Below are positions 1 to 5,344 of a stretch of 6,607 nt of DNA, piece by piece (positions within the stretch are counted from its first letter, which is position 1; each line of letters starts with the position of its first letter). The translations under genes and the position numbers were made by a program. Location: assembly GCA_958446555.1 (NCBI GenBank), contig CAUCWU010000143.1, forward strand, positions 1-6,607, written 5' to 3'. The notes below the pieces were generated by a model. That model made no database searches. It had not been told where the DNA came from and saw only the letters and a list, made by a program, of their open reading frames with translations. This stretch comes from an uncultured Lachnospiraceae bacterium (GTDB taxonomy: Bacteria; Bacillota; Clostridia; Lachnospirales; Lachnospiraceae).

Positions 1-242
1 TCGGAACAAGACCGCCGACAGTCGATGAGTTCAAGCAGTATGAGGCGCGCCATAAGAGACGTCTTAGTATGAAGCCAGGGTTAACAGGTCTTTGGCAGGT
101 CAGCGGACGAAGCAATATCGAAGATTTCGAGGAGGTTGTTCGACTGGATTGTGAATATATCGATAACTGGAGCATTCAGCTAGATATTCAAATCATCTTA
201 AAAACAGTTGTTGTAATTTTTAAGAAGGTGGGATCGAAGTAA
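1..242 (+). CDS. Polyprenyl-phosphate sugar-1-phosphate transferase, C-terminal end (partial)
   Basis: Only the last 79 residues and the stop are present; the first full codon is at base 3 and the 5' part lies outside the window. Seen: GTRPP at the cut edge, then the family signature KPGLTGLWQVSGRS (residues 24-37 of the fragment), then the LDCEYIDNWS segment and a short hydrophobic tail ending in KKVGSK. These are hallmarks of the bacterial sugar transferase family (Bac_transf, as in WbaP, WcaJ and EpsL-type enzymes), membrane-associated proteins that move a hexose-1-phosphate from a UDP-sugar onto undecaprenyl phosphate to start exopolysaccharide, capsule or glycan synthesis. The sugar cannot be told from this end. 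A strong terminator about 70 bp downstream shows that it is the last gene of its transcript, presumably a polysaccharide operon to the left. Family assignment is firm; the substrate is unknown. Confidence 0.92.
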   Translation, partial: GTRPPTVDEFKQYEARHKRRLSMKPGLTGLWQVSGRSNIEDFEEVVRLDCEYIDNWSIQLDIQIILKTVVVIFKKVGSK

Positions 243-312
243 AATGATACGGAGGGGAATGCTCCAAAGATTATTTTGCAATGAAGTAACTCGCATTTAC
301 TAATATAAAACG

Positions 313-346
313 AAAAAGAACCGGTTCGTGGGAGCCGGTTCTTTTT
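313..346. terminator. Rho-independent terminator, probably bidirectional
   Basis: AAAAAGAACCGG (313-324) pairs perfectly with CCGGTTCTTTTT (335-346). With one G-T pair the stem extends to 15 bp around a GTGG loop (328-331). The 3' arm ends in TTTTT for rightward transcripts of the sugar transferase. On the other strand the hairpin also runs into a T tract, so it can stop leftward transcripts from the response regulator gene as well. Confidence 0.9.
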
Positions 347-358
347 GCGTGAAAAAAG

Positions 359-444
359 TGTGTGTAAAAATGTGAAAAACTAACCAACCATGTCTTGTGA
401 AGCAGTGCTGGTGTAGTACACAAAAAGTACCTCTTTTACACACA
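359..444. repeat. 11-bp inverted repeat spanning 64 bp
   Basis: TGTGTGTAAAA (359-369) is exactly inverted as TTTTACACACA (434-444). The space between holds a small near-palindrome, GTGTA-G-TACAC (411-421). Read leftward, downstream of the response regulator gene, the second arm is followed within a few bases by six T's (352-357), so the structure could act as a weak AT-rich terminator or a 3'-UTR fold. The arms are real; the role is inferred. Confidence 0.45.
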
Positions 445-457
445 AAAGTCAATAATG

Positions 458-494
458 TATGAACGAAAAGCAGAATTTATGAACGAGAAGCAAG
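458..494 (-). repeat. Tandem 15-bp imperfect repeat at the 3' end of the response regulator gene
   Basis: On the + strand TATGAACGAAAAGCA (458-472) recurs as TATGAACGAGAAGCA (478-492) with one mismatch and a 20-bp period. The second copy contains the last codons and the stop of the response regulator; the first lies just past the stop. On the minus strand each unit reads TTCTCGTTCATA or TTTTCGTTCATA, which loosely resembles the direct-repeat half-sites bound by LytTR domains. Confidence 0.6.
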
Positions 495-1202
495 TTTTGA
501 GAAACAATAGTCGCGCCAAGTCTGTTCAATTCGCTTGGCATTTCGCATCGTAACCGGGACTGTTTTCTTAGTTGAGAGAAGGCAGCTGTCAGAAGAAAAG
601 CTTTCAATTTCATCCATATTGCATAGGACACCGCGGCTAACAAGAAGAAAATGATCGCAGTCGGACAACTGCTTTGAGAAAGTGCCAAAGGTTGCACACG
701 GATGATAAACTTCTCCATCGCGCGTGTCAATCCAAGTATAATGGGAATCGGCAACAATAGAAACAATTTGTGAAGCTGGAATGTGAACTTCCACTGCATT
801 GATAGAAAATGAAACAATTGTTTCTGGTTTTGGAAGATGAACAAGTGCATCGTCTAAGCAGGTCACAATCGCATCTCTCTGGTATGGCTTTAAAATGTAG
901 TGAAAAGCGTGTACACTGAATGCATCTGGCATAAAATCGGCAGAAGCCGTCAAAAAAATTAGAAGAACTTGGCTGTCTAGTTTTCGCATCTTTTTAGCTG
1001 TCTCGACACCAGTCATGCCATTCATGAAAATGTCCATAAAAACAATATCATATTTATTTGGTGAGAATGTCGCTAAGAAAGCATTTCCACTCTCAAAGCA
1101 GTCCGCTTCAAATAAAATTTGCTTTTCAGATCCATAGTCAGTAAGCAAAGATAAAAGGATTCCGCGTTCAATTTCAGAATCATCCACTAGTGCAATACGC
1201 AT
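477..1202 (-). CDS. LytTR-family DNA-binding response regulator
   Basis: A 241-residue two-domain response regulator. The receiver domain covers residues 1 to about 120: acidic pair D7-D8 (VDDSE), likely phosphoacceptor D57 (DIVFMDIFMNGMTG), T85 (LIFLTAS) and K105 before P106 (YILKP). All the switch residues are present, so it should be phosphorylatable. Residues about 128-235 match a LytTR DNA-binding domain, including VSRGVLCNMDEIES and the VPVTMRNAKRIEQ end. The family (AgrA, LytR, VirR) binds paired direct repeats and often controls surface, quorum or virulence traits. No sensor kinase lies within the window, so its partner is unknown. The start is supported by AGAAAGGTG upstream (1212-1220), 9-11 nt from the ATG, a slightly long spacing. 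It appears monocistronic, with its own promoter about 100 bp upstream. Target genes are unknown. Confidence 0.92.
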   Translation of the reverse strand: MRIALVDDSEIERGILLSLLTDYGSEKQILFEADCFESGNAFLATFSPNKYDIVFMDIFMNGMTGVETAKKMRKLDSQVLLIFLTASADFMPDAFSVHAFHYILKPYQRDAIVTCLDDALVHLPKPETIVSFSINAVEVHIPASQIVSIVADSHYTWIDTRDGEVYHPCATFGTFSKQLSDCDHFLLVSRGVLCNMDEIESFSSDSCLLSTKKTVPVTMRNAKRIEQTWRDYCFSKLASRS

Positions 1203-1312
1203 AAAAATCTACACCTTTCTGTAACTTGTATCGTTCTTACCACGGCGAATTAGTATTGTTTTTTGATTGCTTATTTTTAGATCAACTCATTTCCGTGCTT
1301 TTCATATCGTTT

Positions 1313-1341
1313 ACTATAATAGAAACGACTTAATTTTTCAA
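1313..1341 (-). promoter_or_regulatory. Sigma-A-type promoter of the response regulator gene
   Basis: On the minus strand: -35 TTGAAA (1336-1341), a 17-bp spacer, and -10 TATAGT (1313-1318). Transcription would start near 1306, giving a leader of about 100 nt before the ATG. TATCGTT motifs lie at the predicted start (1305-1311) and inside the leader (1229-1235). Confidence 0.6.
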
Positions 1342-1409
1342 GTGAAAACCGGAAAGAAAATAAGAGAAAAACAAAAAGGAAAACGAAGAGAATGTGACAA
1401 AAATAACCC

Positions 1410-1444
1410 AAAAAGGACCCCCTGCATTGCATGCGTGGAGTCCT
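1410..1444 (-). terminator. Rho-independent terminator of the SDR gene
   Basis: Read leftward, AGGACTCC (1444-1437) pairs with GGGGTCCT (1421-1414), 8 bp with one G-T pair, followed by TTTTT (about 1414-1410). The loop contains a second small stem, GCAT/ATGC. It lies about 50 bp past the dehydrogenase stop and separates that gene from the response regulator promoter. Confidence 0.8.
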
Positions 1445-1492
1445 CTTATAAGCTATGTACACGAAAACGGTACAGTTACTGTTAATTGTTAA

Positions 1493-2293
1493 TTACTGTG
1501 GCTGCTTTCCGATGTAAGCTAAGATACCACCATCAACGTAAAGAACGTGTCCGTTTACGAAGTTGGAAGCGTCAGATGCTAAGAATACTGCCGGGCCAGC
1601 TAAATCCTCTGGGTTTCCCCAACGAGCTGCTGGAGTCTTAGCGATGATGAACTGGTCAAACGGATGACGGGAACCATCAGGCTGGATCTCACGAAGAGGA
1701 GCAGTCTGCGGAGTAGCGATGTAACCAGGTCCGATACCGTTACACTGAATGTTGTACTCACCATACTCAGAGCAGATGTTTCTGGTTAACATCTTTAAGC
1801 CACCCTTAGCTGCTGCATAAGCAGATACGGTCTCACGTCCAAGCTCAGACATCATAGAACAGATGTTGATGATCTTTCCATGACCCTTCTTGATCATGCT
1901 CGGGATAACAGCCTTAGCTACGATAAACGGAGCATTCAAGTCAACGTCGATAACCTGTCTGAACTGAGCAGCAGTCATCTCGCACATTGGGATTCTCTTG
2001 ATGATACCAGCATTGTTTACAAGAATGTCGATAACACCAACCTCAGCCTCGATCTTAGCAACAAGCTCGTTTACAGCATCCTCGTTGGTAACGTCACAAA
2101 CATAACCGTGAGCCTTGATACCAGCCTCCTCGTAAGCTGCAAGACCCTTGTCAACCAGCTCCTGCTTGATATCATTGAATACGATTGTAGCACCAGCTGC
2201 TGCCATACCCTTAGCAATTGCCATACCGATACCGTAGGAAGCGCCAGTAATTAACGCAATCTTACCTTCCAAAGAAAATGAAGACATATCCAT
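1493..2293 (-). CDS. Gluconate 5-dehydrogenase-like short-chain dehydrogenase
   Basis: A 266-residue classical SDR, the usual length. Seen: the cofactor motif TGASYGIG (16-23), NNAG (93-96), N120, catalytic S146, and Y159-x3-K163 (YAAAK). The stretches RIPMCEMTAAQFRQVIDVDL, MMSELGRETVSAYAAAKGG and GYIATPQTAPLRE, with the C-terminal DGGILAYIGKQP, closely resemble the Firmicute gluconate 5-dehydrogenase (IdnO/Ga5DH) group as I recall it. That enzyme reversibly converts D-gluconate to 5-keto-D-gluconate with NAD(P) in the cytosol. Related enzymes act on 2-deoxy-gluconate or deoxy-uronate intermediates (KduD-like), so the substrate is not certain. The start is well supported: AAGGAGG (2303-2309) lies 9 nt before the ATG. 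It stands alone with its own promoter and terminator, with no sugar-acid transporter or kinase next to it. Confidence 0.93.
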   Translation of the reverse strand: MDMSSFSLEGKIALITGASYGIGMAIAKGMAAAGATIVFNDIKQELVDKGLAAYEEAGIKAHGYVCDVTNEDAVNELVAKIEAEVGVIDILVNNAGIIKRIPMCEMTAAQFRQVIDVDLNAPFIVAKAVIPSMIKKGHGKIINICSMMSELGRETVSAYAAAKGGLKMLTRNICSEYGEYNIQCNGIGPGYIATPQTAPLREIQPDGSRHPFDQFIIAKTPAARWGNPEDLAGPAVFLASDASNFVNGHVLYVDGGILAYIGKQPQ

Positions 2294-2356
2294 GGTAAAA
2301 AACCTCCTTAAAATTTATGGCATAACATACAAAAATATGCTTGCCTAGTTGTGTAT

Positions 2357-2385
2357 AGTATACCATATTTCAATAGTTCAGTCAA
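2357..2385 (-). promoter_or_regulatory. Strong promoter of the SDR gene with an overlapping dyad
   Basis: On the minus strand: -35 TTGACT (2380-2385), an exact 17-bp spacer, and -10 TATACT (2357-2362), close to consensus. The -10 overlaps the dyad GTATA-G-TATAC (2353-2363) and the sequence TGGTATAC (minus strand, 2365-2358), which resembles GntR/FadR-type operators. A repressor there would block transcription, in line with a catabolic gene under substrate control. The promoter is well supported; the operator is inferred. Confidence 0.75.
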
Positions 2386-2513
2386 CTAAGATACCAGTCG
2401 ATTCTGTGCAATTTTGGTTATCGTTTCTGTATTTTGCAAGGTTTAGATCAATCTTGTGCCACACAAAGAGATACTATTCCATGAAATGTAAGATAATTTT
2501 AATTGGAATAGCT

Positions 2514-2542
2514 TTGCAAAATGGAACGTAGTATGGTAGTAT
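2514..2542 (+). promoter_or_regulatory. Candidate promoter of the secreted-protein gene
   Basis: TTGCAA (2514-2519), a 17-bp spacer and TAGTAT (2537-2542). The match is moderate (about four of six at each box). The -10 lies in a tandem 8-bp repeat, GTAGTATG twice (2528-2543), and within the dyad TGGTA-6-TACCA (2534-2549). The start site would be near 2549, leaving a leader of about 63 nt. Confidence 0.45.
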
Positions 2543-2571
2543 GATACCAGGGTCGAAAAGTCCCAAGCTGA

Positions 2572-2585
2572 CCATGCTTGCATGG
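2572..2585 (+). repeat. Leader hairpin upstream of the secreted-protein gene
   Basis: CCATGC (2572-2577) and GCATGG (2580-2585) form a perfect 6-bp stem around TT. A second possible stem, GGG...CCC, lies just before it (2550-2565). The hairpin ends 13 nt before the ribosome site. No known riboswitch consensus was recognised. Confidence 0.4.
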
Positions 2586-2598
2586 GGAAACAATAGAT

Positions 2599-2604
2599 GG
2601 AGGG
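2599..2604 (+). promoter_or_regulatory. Ribosome binding site that fixes the start at 2612
   Basis: GGAGGG lies 7 nt before the ATG at 2612. It overlaps an in-frame ATG at 2597, so that earlier ATG cannot use this site. The protein from 2612 also begins with a proper signal peptide. Confidence 0.85.
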
Positions 2605-2611
2605 AAGCTGC

Positions 2612-3787
2612 ATGAAAAAAAGAATGATGCTGTTTGTAGCAGGAGCAGTTACTTTTGCTGGCACAGCGCAGAATGTTTTTGCAGAAGAGGAAACCGGTGG
2701 AATCAAAAAGATTGTAGAAATGATTACAGAGGCACAGGAAATTAGACAGGGAACTGTGATGGTGTCATTATCAATGGCTCTTGGTGATACAGAACTTTCA
2801 GCCGGGACAACTGTGAGCATGATGCCAGACAGCTCATCTGTGGACATGCTGTATCTGAGCGCACCAAATGATGATGGAACTTTCTTTGATTTAGTATCAG
2901 AGGATGTGCTTCGCGTATTTGGCACAAAAGCATATTTGAATACGAGCTTTATCGAGGATGTTATGTCTGCCTTAGAAGATGAAGAACGTTTAAACGAGGA
3001 AGATAATGGGGCTGCGATTCAGGCTGTGGATTCTCTTAGTGAAGATTGGATTGGGCTAGAAGGTGTAGAGATAGAAGAGGAAGAGCCATACAGTGGCTGG
3101 ATGCAGTTATTATCTGGTTTTGCAGCTGCCCATGATGCAGGTTCCTACACGATCAATCTTGGAAATGATCAAATTCGTGAGATTCTAGTGCGTCTTGATG
3201 AACAGGAGGAGAGTGGAACACAAGAGCTGTCGGTACCGTTTGATCTTAGCGAATTGTTGACACCGTATTTGAATGCAATTATAGAGGGACAAAGTGAGGC
3301 AGAGTCAGAGGCACATTCATCTGAAGCGTCAGAAGAGATGGAAGAATCTGATGCTTACGAGTCAGAAATAGATAGTGAAGATCTGTTCAATCAAGTGAAT
3401 GATGCATTGTCAGAATATGCAGTTGATAAAACAAAGCCACTTGCAGAACAGTTCGATGAAGTGGTAGCAAAAGGGCTGGTAGTAGATGCCTCAATCTGTG
3501 TGGGAAAGGATGGAGCAGCCGGAACCTACGCATTTGAATTGACAATAGAAGCCGATATCCCAAAAGAACTTCAAGAAGAGTGGGGAATTGAAAATCTTGC
3601 ACTAATTGTAGGTGAGAGCGAGGGCTTTACGTCAGAGCCAGACGAGGAAGAAACGAAAAATGCAATGGTGAGTTTTGTCGTGAGTGTAGAGCCATCTGAA
3701 GAACCGATAGAGATCGAAGAGCCAGAAGAAAATGTACTTTGGTTGACAGATCTGTTAAGAGAGTGGGCAGCGCAAGGACTGTTCTAA
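2612..3787 (+). CDS. Secreted acidic protein of unknown function
   Basis: A 391-residue protein I do not recognise. Residues 1-24 form a classic signal peptide: MKKR, a hydrophobic core, then VFA before EEE, with cleavage likely after A24. There is no lipobox cysteine, so it should be secreted or remain in the wall space, not be lipid-anchored. The mature chain is very rich in Glu and Asp, has a single Cys (296), and carries a low-complexity Ser/Glu/Ala linker at about 226-258. The linker separates an N-terminal part (about 25-225) from a C-terminal part (about 259-360). Both contain alternating polar/hydrophobic stretches such as GTVMVSLSMALGDTELSAG and AGTYAFELTIEADI, which suggest beta-sheet halves. 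A LolA/LppX-like fold is conceivable but unproven. It appears monocistronic and shares its upstream region with the divergent dehydrogenase gene. Gene reality is firm; function is unknown. Confidence 0.88.
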   Translation: MKKRMMLFVAGAVTFAGTAQNVFAEEETGGIKKIVEMITEAQEIRQGTVMVSLSMALGDTELSAGTTVSMMPDSSSVDMLYLSAPNDDGTFFDLVSEDVLRVFGTKAYLNTSFIEDVMSALEDEERLNEEDNGAAIQAVDSLSEDWIGLEGVEIEEEEPYSGWMQLLSGFAAAHDAGSYTINLGNDQIREILVRLDEQEESGTQELSVPFDLSELLTPYLNAIIEGQSEAESEAHSSEASEEMEESDAYESEIDSEDLFNQVNDALSEYAVDKTKPLAEQFDEVVAKGLVVDASICVGKDGAAGTYAFELTIEADIPKELQEEWGIENLALIVGESEGFTSEPDEEETKNAMVSFVVSVEPSEEPIEIEEPEENVLWLTDLLREWAAQGLF

Positions 3788-3811
3788 GAATATAACTGTT
3801 ATTTGTAGTAA

Positions 3812-3849
3812 AAAATCCCTCTCGGTAGGTATTCACCGAGAGGGATTTT
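3812..3849. terminator. Strong bidirectional terminator between convergent genes
   Basis: AAAATCCCTCTCGGT (3812-3826) pairs perfectly over 15 bp with ACCGAGAGGGATTTT (3835-3849) around an 8-nt loop. There is a T run on the 3' side in both directions (four rightward, six leftward). It stops the secreted-protein transcript from the left and the pyrophosphorylase transcript from the right. Confidence 0.95.
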
Positions 3850-3864
3850 AAACTTTATTGAACC

Positions 3865-5091
3865 TTACAGGGTCACTCCATTTGCCTCAAGCAGCTTTCT
3901 GGCAGATTCAACAGAATCAACACCAGTCGGATTCTTAACCGGAGCAAATGCTTTTTCACGCTCAACTTCGAACGGGCAGCAGCTGTCCATCATATGGATC
4001 ATATCAAGAATCAAGGACTCAAACTTATAGCCGTTTGGCTCAGTTGGCTTAATCAGATTGCCATCTGCATCAATGTGCGGAATCTTCTTTTCTACAATGT
4101 GTAAAGGAAGACGCTTGCTTCTGATCTCATCAAGACGATCTAAGCGGAACATATAATTTAAGATAACACCGAAGTTGTACAGAAGATTTCCATTCTCATC
4201 CTTTAAATGAATCATATCGTCAGTCATCTCATAGTATTCCACGATGGAAGGCTTACCGTCCTCGGTACATAAAACACCAACACGCTCGTTTGGATCAGCC
4301 TTTCTGACAACCATACCACCACAGTCACAACCTGAGTCAATCACTGCACCGACAAATGCAGGGTCGTTGATCTGCTGAAGAACATTGTCAACTGCAAATG
4401 CGGTCAGCCACTCAACACCGGCTTCCTTCATCTGCTTGTCATAGCCATAGCGGCAAAGAGAAGAGTACCAGCCACCGTTTCCATTTGGGGAGAGGGAGAG
4501 ACGATCTGGTGCCTCCATCAAAAGCTTTCCATCATAATCGACGCTTGGTGCCATCTCCTGCTTAAAGAAGTGGATGTACTCAGCATTGTAGCCAAAGTAA
4601 TTTTTCTCCTTTAAAAAAGCGGTTGTATCATCGTAGTTTTTGTCACTGGTCATAATGTAAAATGGAACCCATGCGCCAGCTTTTTTTACAACCTTCATCA
4701 GATTGTTGATCAGACATTCGAAGATGTAGAGTTCTCTTGTCACACCGATATTGTACATGCCCTTTGGCTTATCAAAGCCAAGACGAGTTCCCTGTCCACC
4801 AGCCAGTAAAACAGCTGCAACTTTTCCCTTACGGATCGCCTGTAAACCAACTTCCTCAAGATGCGCGCGGTTTGCATTGATCTCGGAAAGCTCCATTGCA
4901 GACAACGGTGCGAAGGTGCCGCGTGCGTTAACGGTTTCATGGGTTTCTAATACGTCGAGAAGTGACCAATCGATGGATTCGATCTGAGAGAGTAAATCTT
5001 TTTGCTGATCCTCGCTCAGAATGTCATAAAAAGAAAGTAATTGCATTTGATTTTTTTCGGTTAATAGAGTAATTGCTTCTTGCTTTGTCAT
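3865..5091 (-). CDS. UDP-sugar pyrophosphorylase, UAP1/UDPGP type
   Basis: A 408-residue cytosolic nucleotidyltransferase that makes a UDP-sugar and pyrophosphate from UTP and a sugar-1-phosphate. Seen: the nucleotide-binding signature LLAGGQGTRLGFDKPKG (95-111), MTSD (147-150), PNGNGGWY (202-209), VDNVL with D235, DCGGMVVRKADP (256-267), VEYYEM (284-289), N306 in NFGV, VEKKIPHID with K335/K336, and KFESLILD (356-363). These match the eukaryotic-style UAP1 (UDP-GlcNAc pyrophosphorylase) and UDPGP family, not the usual bacterial GalU or GlmU. Glc, Gal, GlcNAc or GalNAc-1-phosphate are all possible. I chose the ATG at 5091 because GAAAGG (5101-5106) lies 9 nt upstream. An in-frame ATG at 5148 would add 19 unconserved-looking residues across the ribosome site and has none of its own. 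Likely role: sugar nucleotides for envelope glycans. Confidence 0.9.
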   Translation of the reverse strand: MTKQEAITLLTEKNQMQLLSFYDILSEDQQKDLLSQIESIDWSLLDVLETHETVNARGTFAPLSAMELSEINANRAHLEEVGLQAIRKGKVAAVLLAGGQGTRLGFDKPKGMYNIGVTRELYIFECLINNLMKVVKKAGAWVPFYIMTSDKNYDDTTAFLKEKNYFGYNAEYIHFFKQEMAPSVDYDGKLLMEAPDRLSLSPNGNGGWYSSLCRYGYDKQMKEAGVEWLTAFAVDNVLQQINDPAFVGAVIDSGCDCGGMVVRKADPNERVGVLCTEDGKPSIVEYYEMTDDMIHLKDENGNLLYNFGVILNYMFRLDRLDEIRSKRLPLHIVEKKIPHIDADGNLIKPTEPNGYKFESLILDMIHMMDSCCPFEVEREKAFAPVKNPTGVDSVESARKLLEANGVTL

Positions 5092-5100
5092 GATGATGAA

Positions 5101-5106
5101 CCTTTC
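5101..5106 (-). promoter_or_regulatory. Ribosome binding site that fixes the pyrophosphorylase start
   Basis: GAAAGG on the minus strand lies 9 nt before the ATG at 5091, which begins MTKQEA. The upstream in-frame ATG at 5148 has only GC-rich palindromic sequence before it. Confidence 0.7.
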
Positions 5107-5195
5107 TTTGCTGAATTTAGATATTGGGGCGTATCGAAGTGCCGGCACCCTGCGGCGTGGGAAGGATTGATATTAATCCTGTTGTTTGTAATCCT

Positions 5196-5224
5196 ACGAT
5201 AGCACAGAGTTTGAGAAAAGTAAA
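5196..5224 (-). promoter_or_regulatory. Candidate promoter of the pyrophosphorylase gene
   Basis: On the minus strand: TTTACT (5219-5224), a 17-bp spacer and TATCGT (5196-5201). Each box matches consensus at four of six positions. The leader would be about 100 nt and contains an imperfect palindrome (5163-5180) and a perfect GC-rich palindrome (5139-5148). An AATCCT hexamer (5190-5195) abuts the -10, at the likely start site. Confidence 0.45.
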
Positions 5225-5344
5225 GGTAAATATTGTTTACAAAACGTAAGAAAATTGAAATAGGATTTTTCGTATAAATATGGTATGATAATGAAAACGA
5301 TCCTAATTTATGCGTTTTATACTGCAAGAAAATTTGAAAAGGTA

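Larger units (their letters stand above)
2294..2611. other. Divergent intergenic region between the SDR and secreted-protein genes
   Basis: This gap of about 320 bp carries no convincing gene. It holds the SDR ribosome site (2303-2309) and promoter (2357-2385) leftward, and a candidate promoter (2514-2542) and leader rightward. Between them are ATACCA motifs at 2360, 2391 and 2544, the 9-bp inverted repeat ATTTTGCAA/TTGCAAAAT (2431-2439, 2514-2522) and the 8-bp inverted repeat CTATTCCA/TGGAATAG (2474-2481, 2504-2511). The density of dyads suggests protein-binding sites controlling one or both genes. Confidence 0.6.

Noticed and set aside
244..303. Possible 19-codon peptide gene (14 codons from the inner ATG at 259) just after the sugar transferase stop
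   Set aside because: Very short, no well-spaced ribosome site for either ATG (GGAGGGG is only about 1 nt from the inner one), and no recognisable peptide character.
1315..1320. TATAAT on the + strand as a rightward promoter
   Set aside because: No -35 box at a proper distance and no gene to serve; the same bases are better explained by the leftward promoter of the regulator.
1267..1485. Open reading frames on both strands in the gap between the regulator and the SDR
   Set aside because: Low-complexity Lys/Arg-rich or Phe-rich translations overlapping the mapped promoter and terminator, with no convincing ribosome site.
1476..1499. TTACTGT direct repeats with a 17-bp period at the end of the SDR gene
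   Set aside because: One copy includes the stop codon, the sequence is AT-rich, and it lies between a stop and its terminator, so no regulatory role is supported.
1880..2254. 124-codon antisense frame inside the SDR gene
   Set aside because: Shadow of the SDR coding strand; its Ser/Leu/Asn-rich translation has no domain character.
5092..5148. 19-residue N-terminal extension of the pyrophosphorylase from the ATG at 5148
   Set aside because: It would run through the good ribosome site at 5101-5106, has no ribosome site of its own, and the family core begins well after MTKQEA.
5292..5305. CcpA cre-like site TGAAAACGATCCTA
   Set aside because: Two mismatches in the conserved positions on one side, and it lies well upstream of the VanW promoter; such matches are expected by chance in AT-rich DNA.
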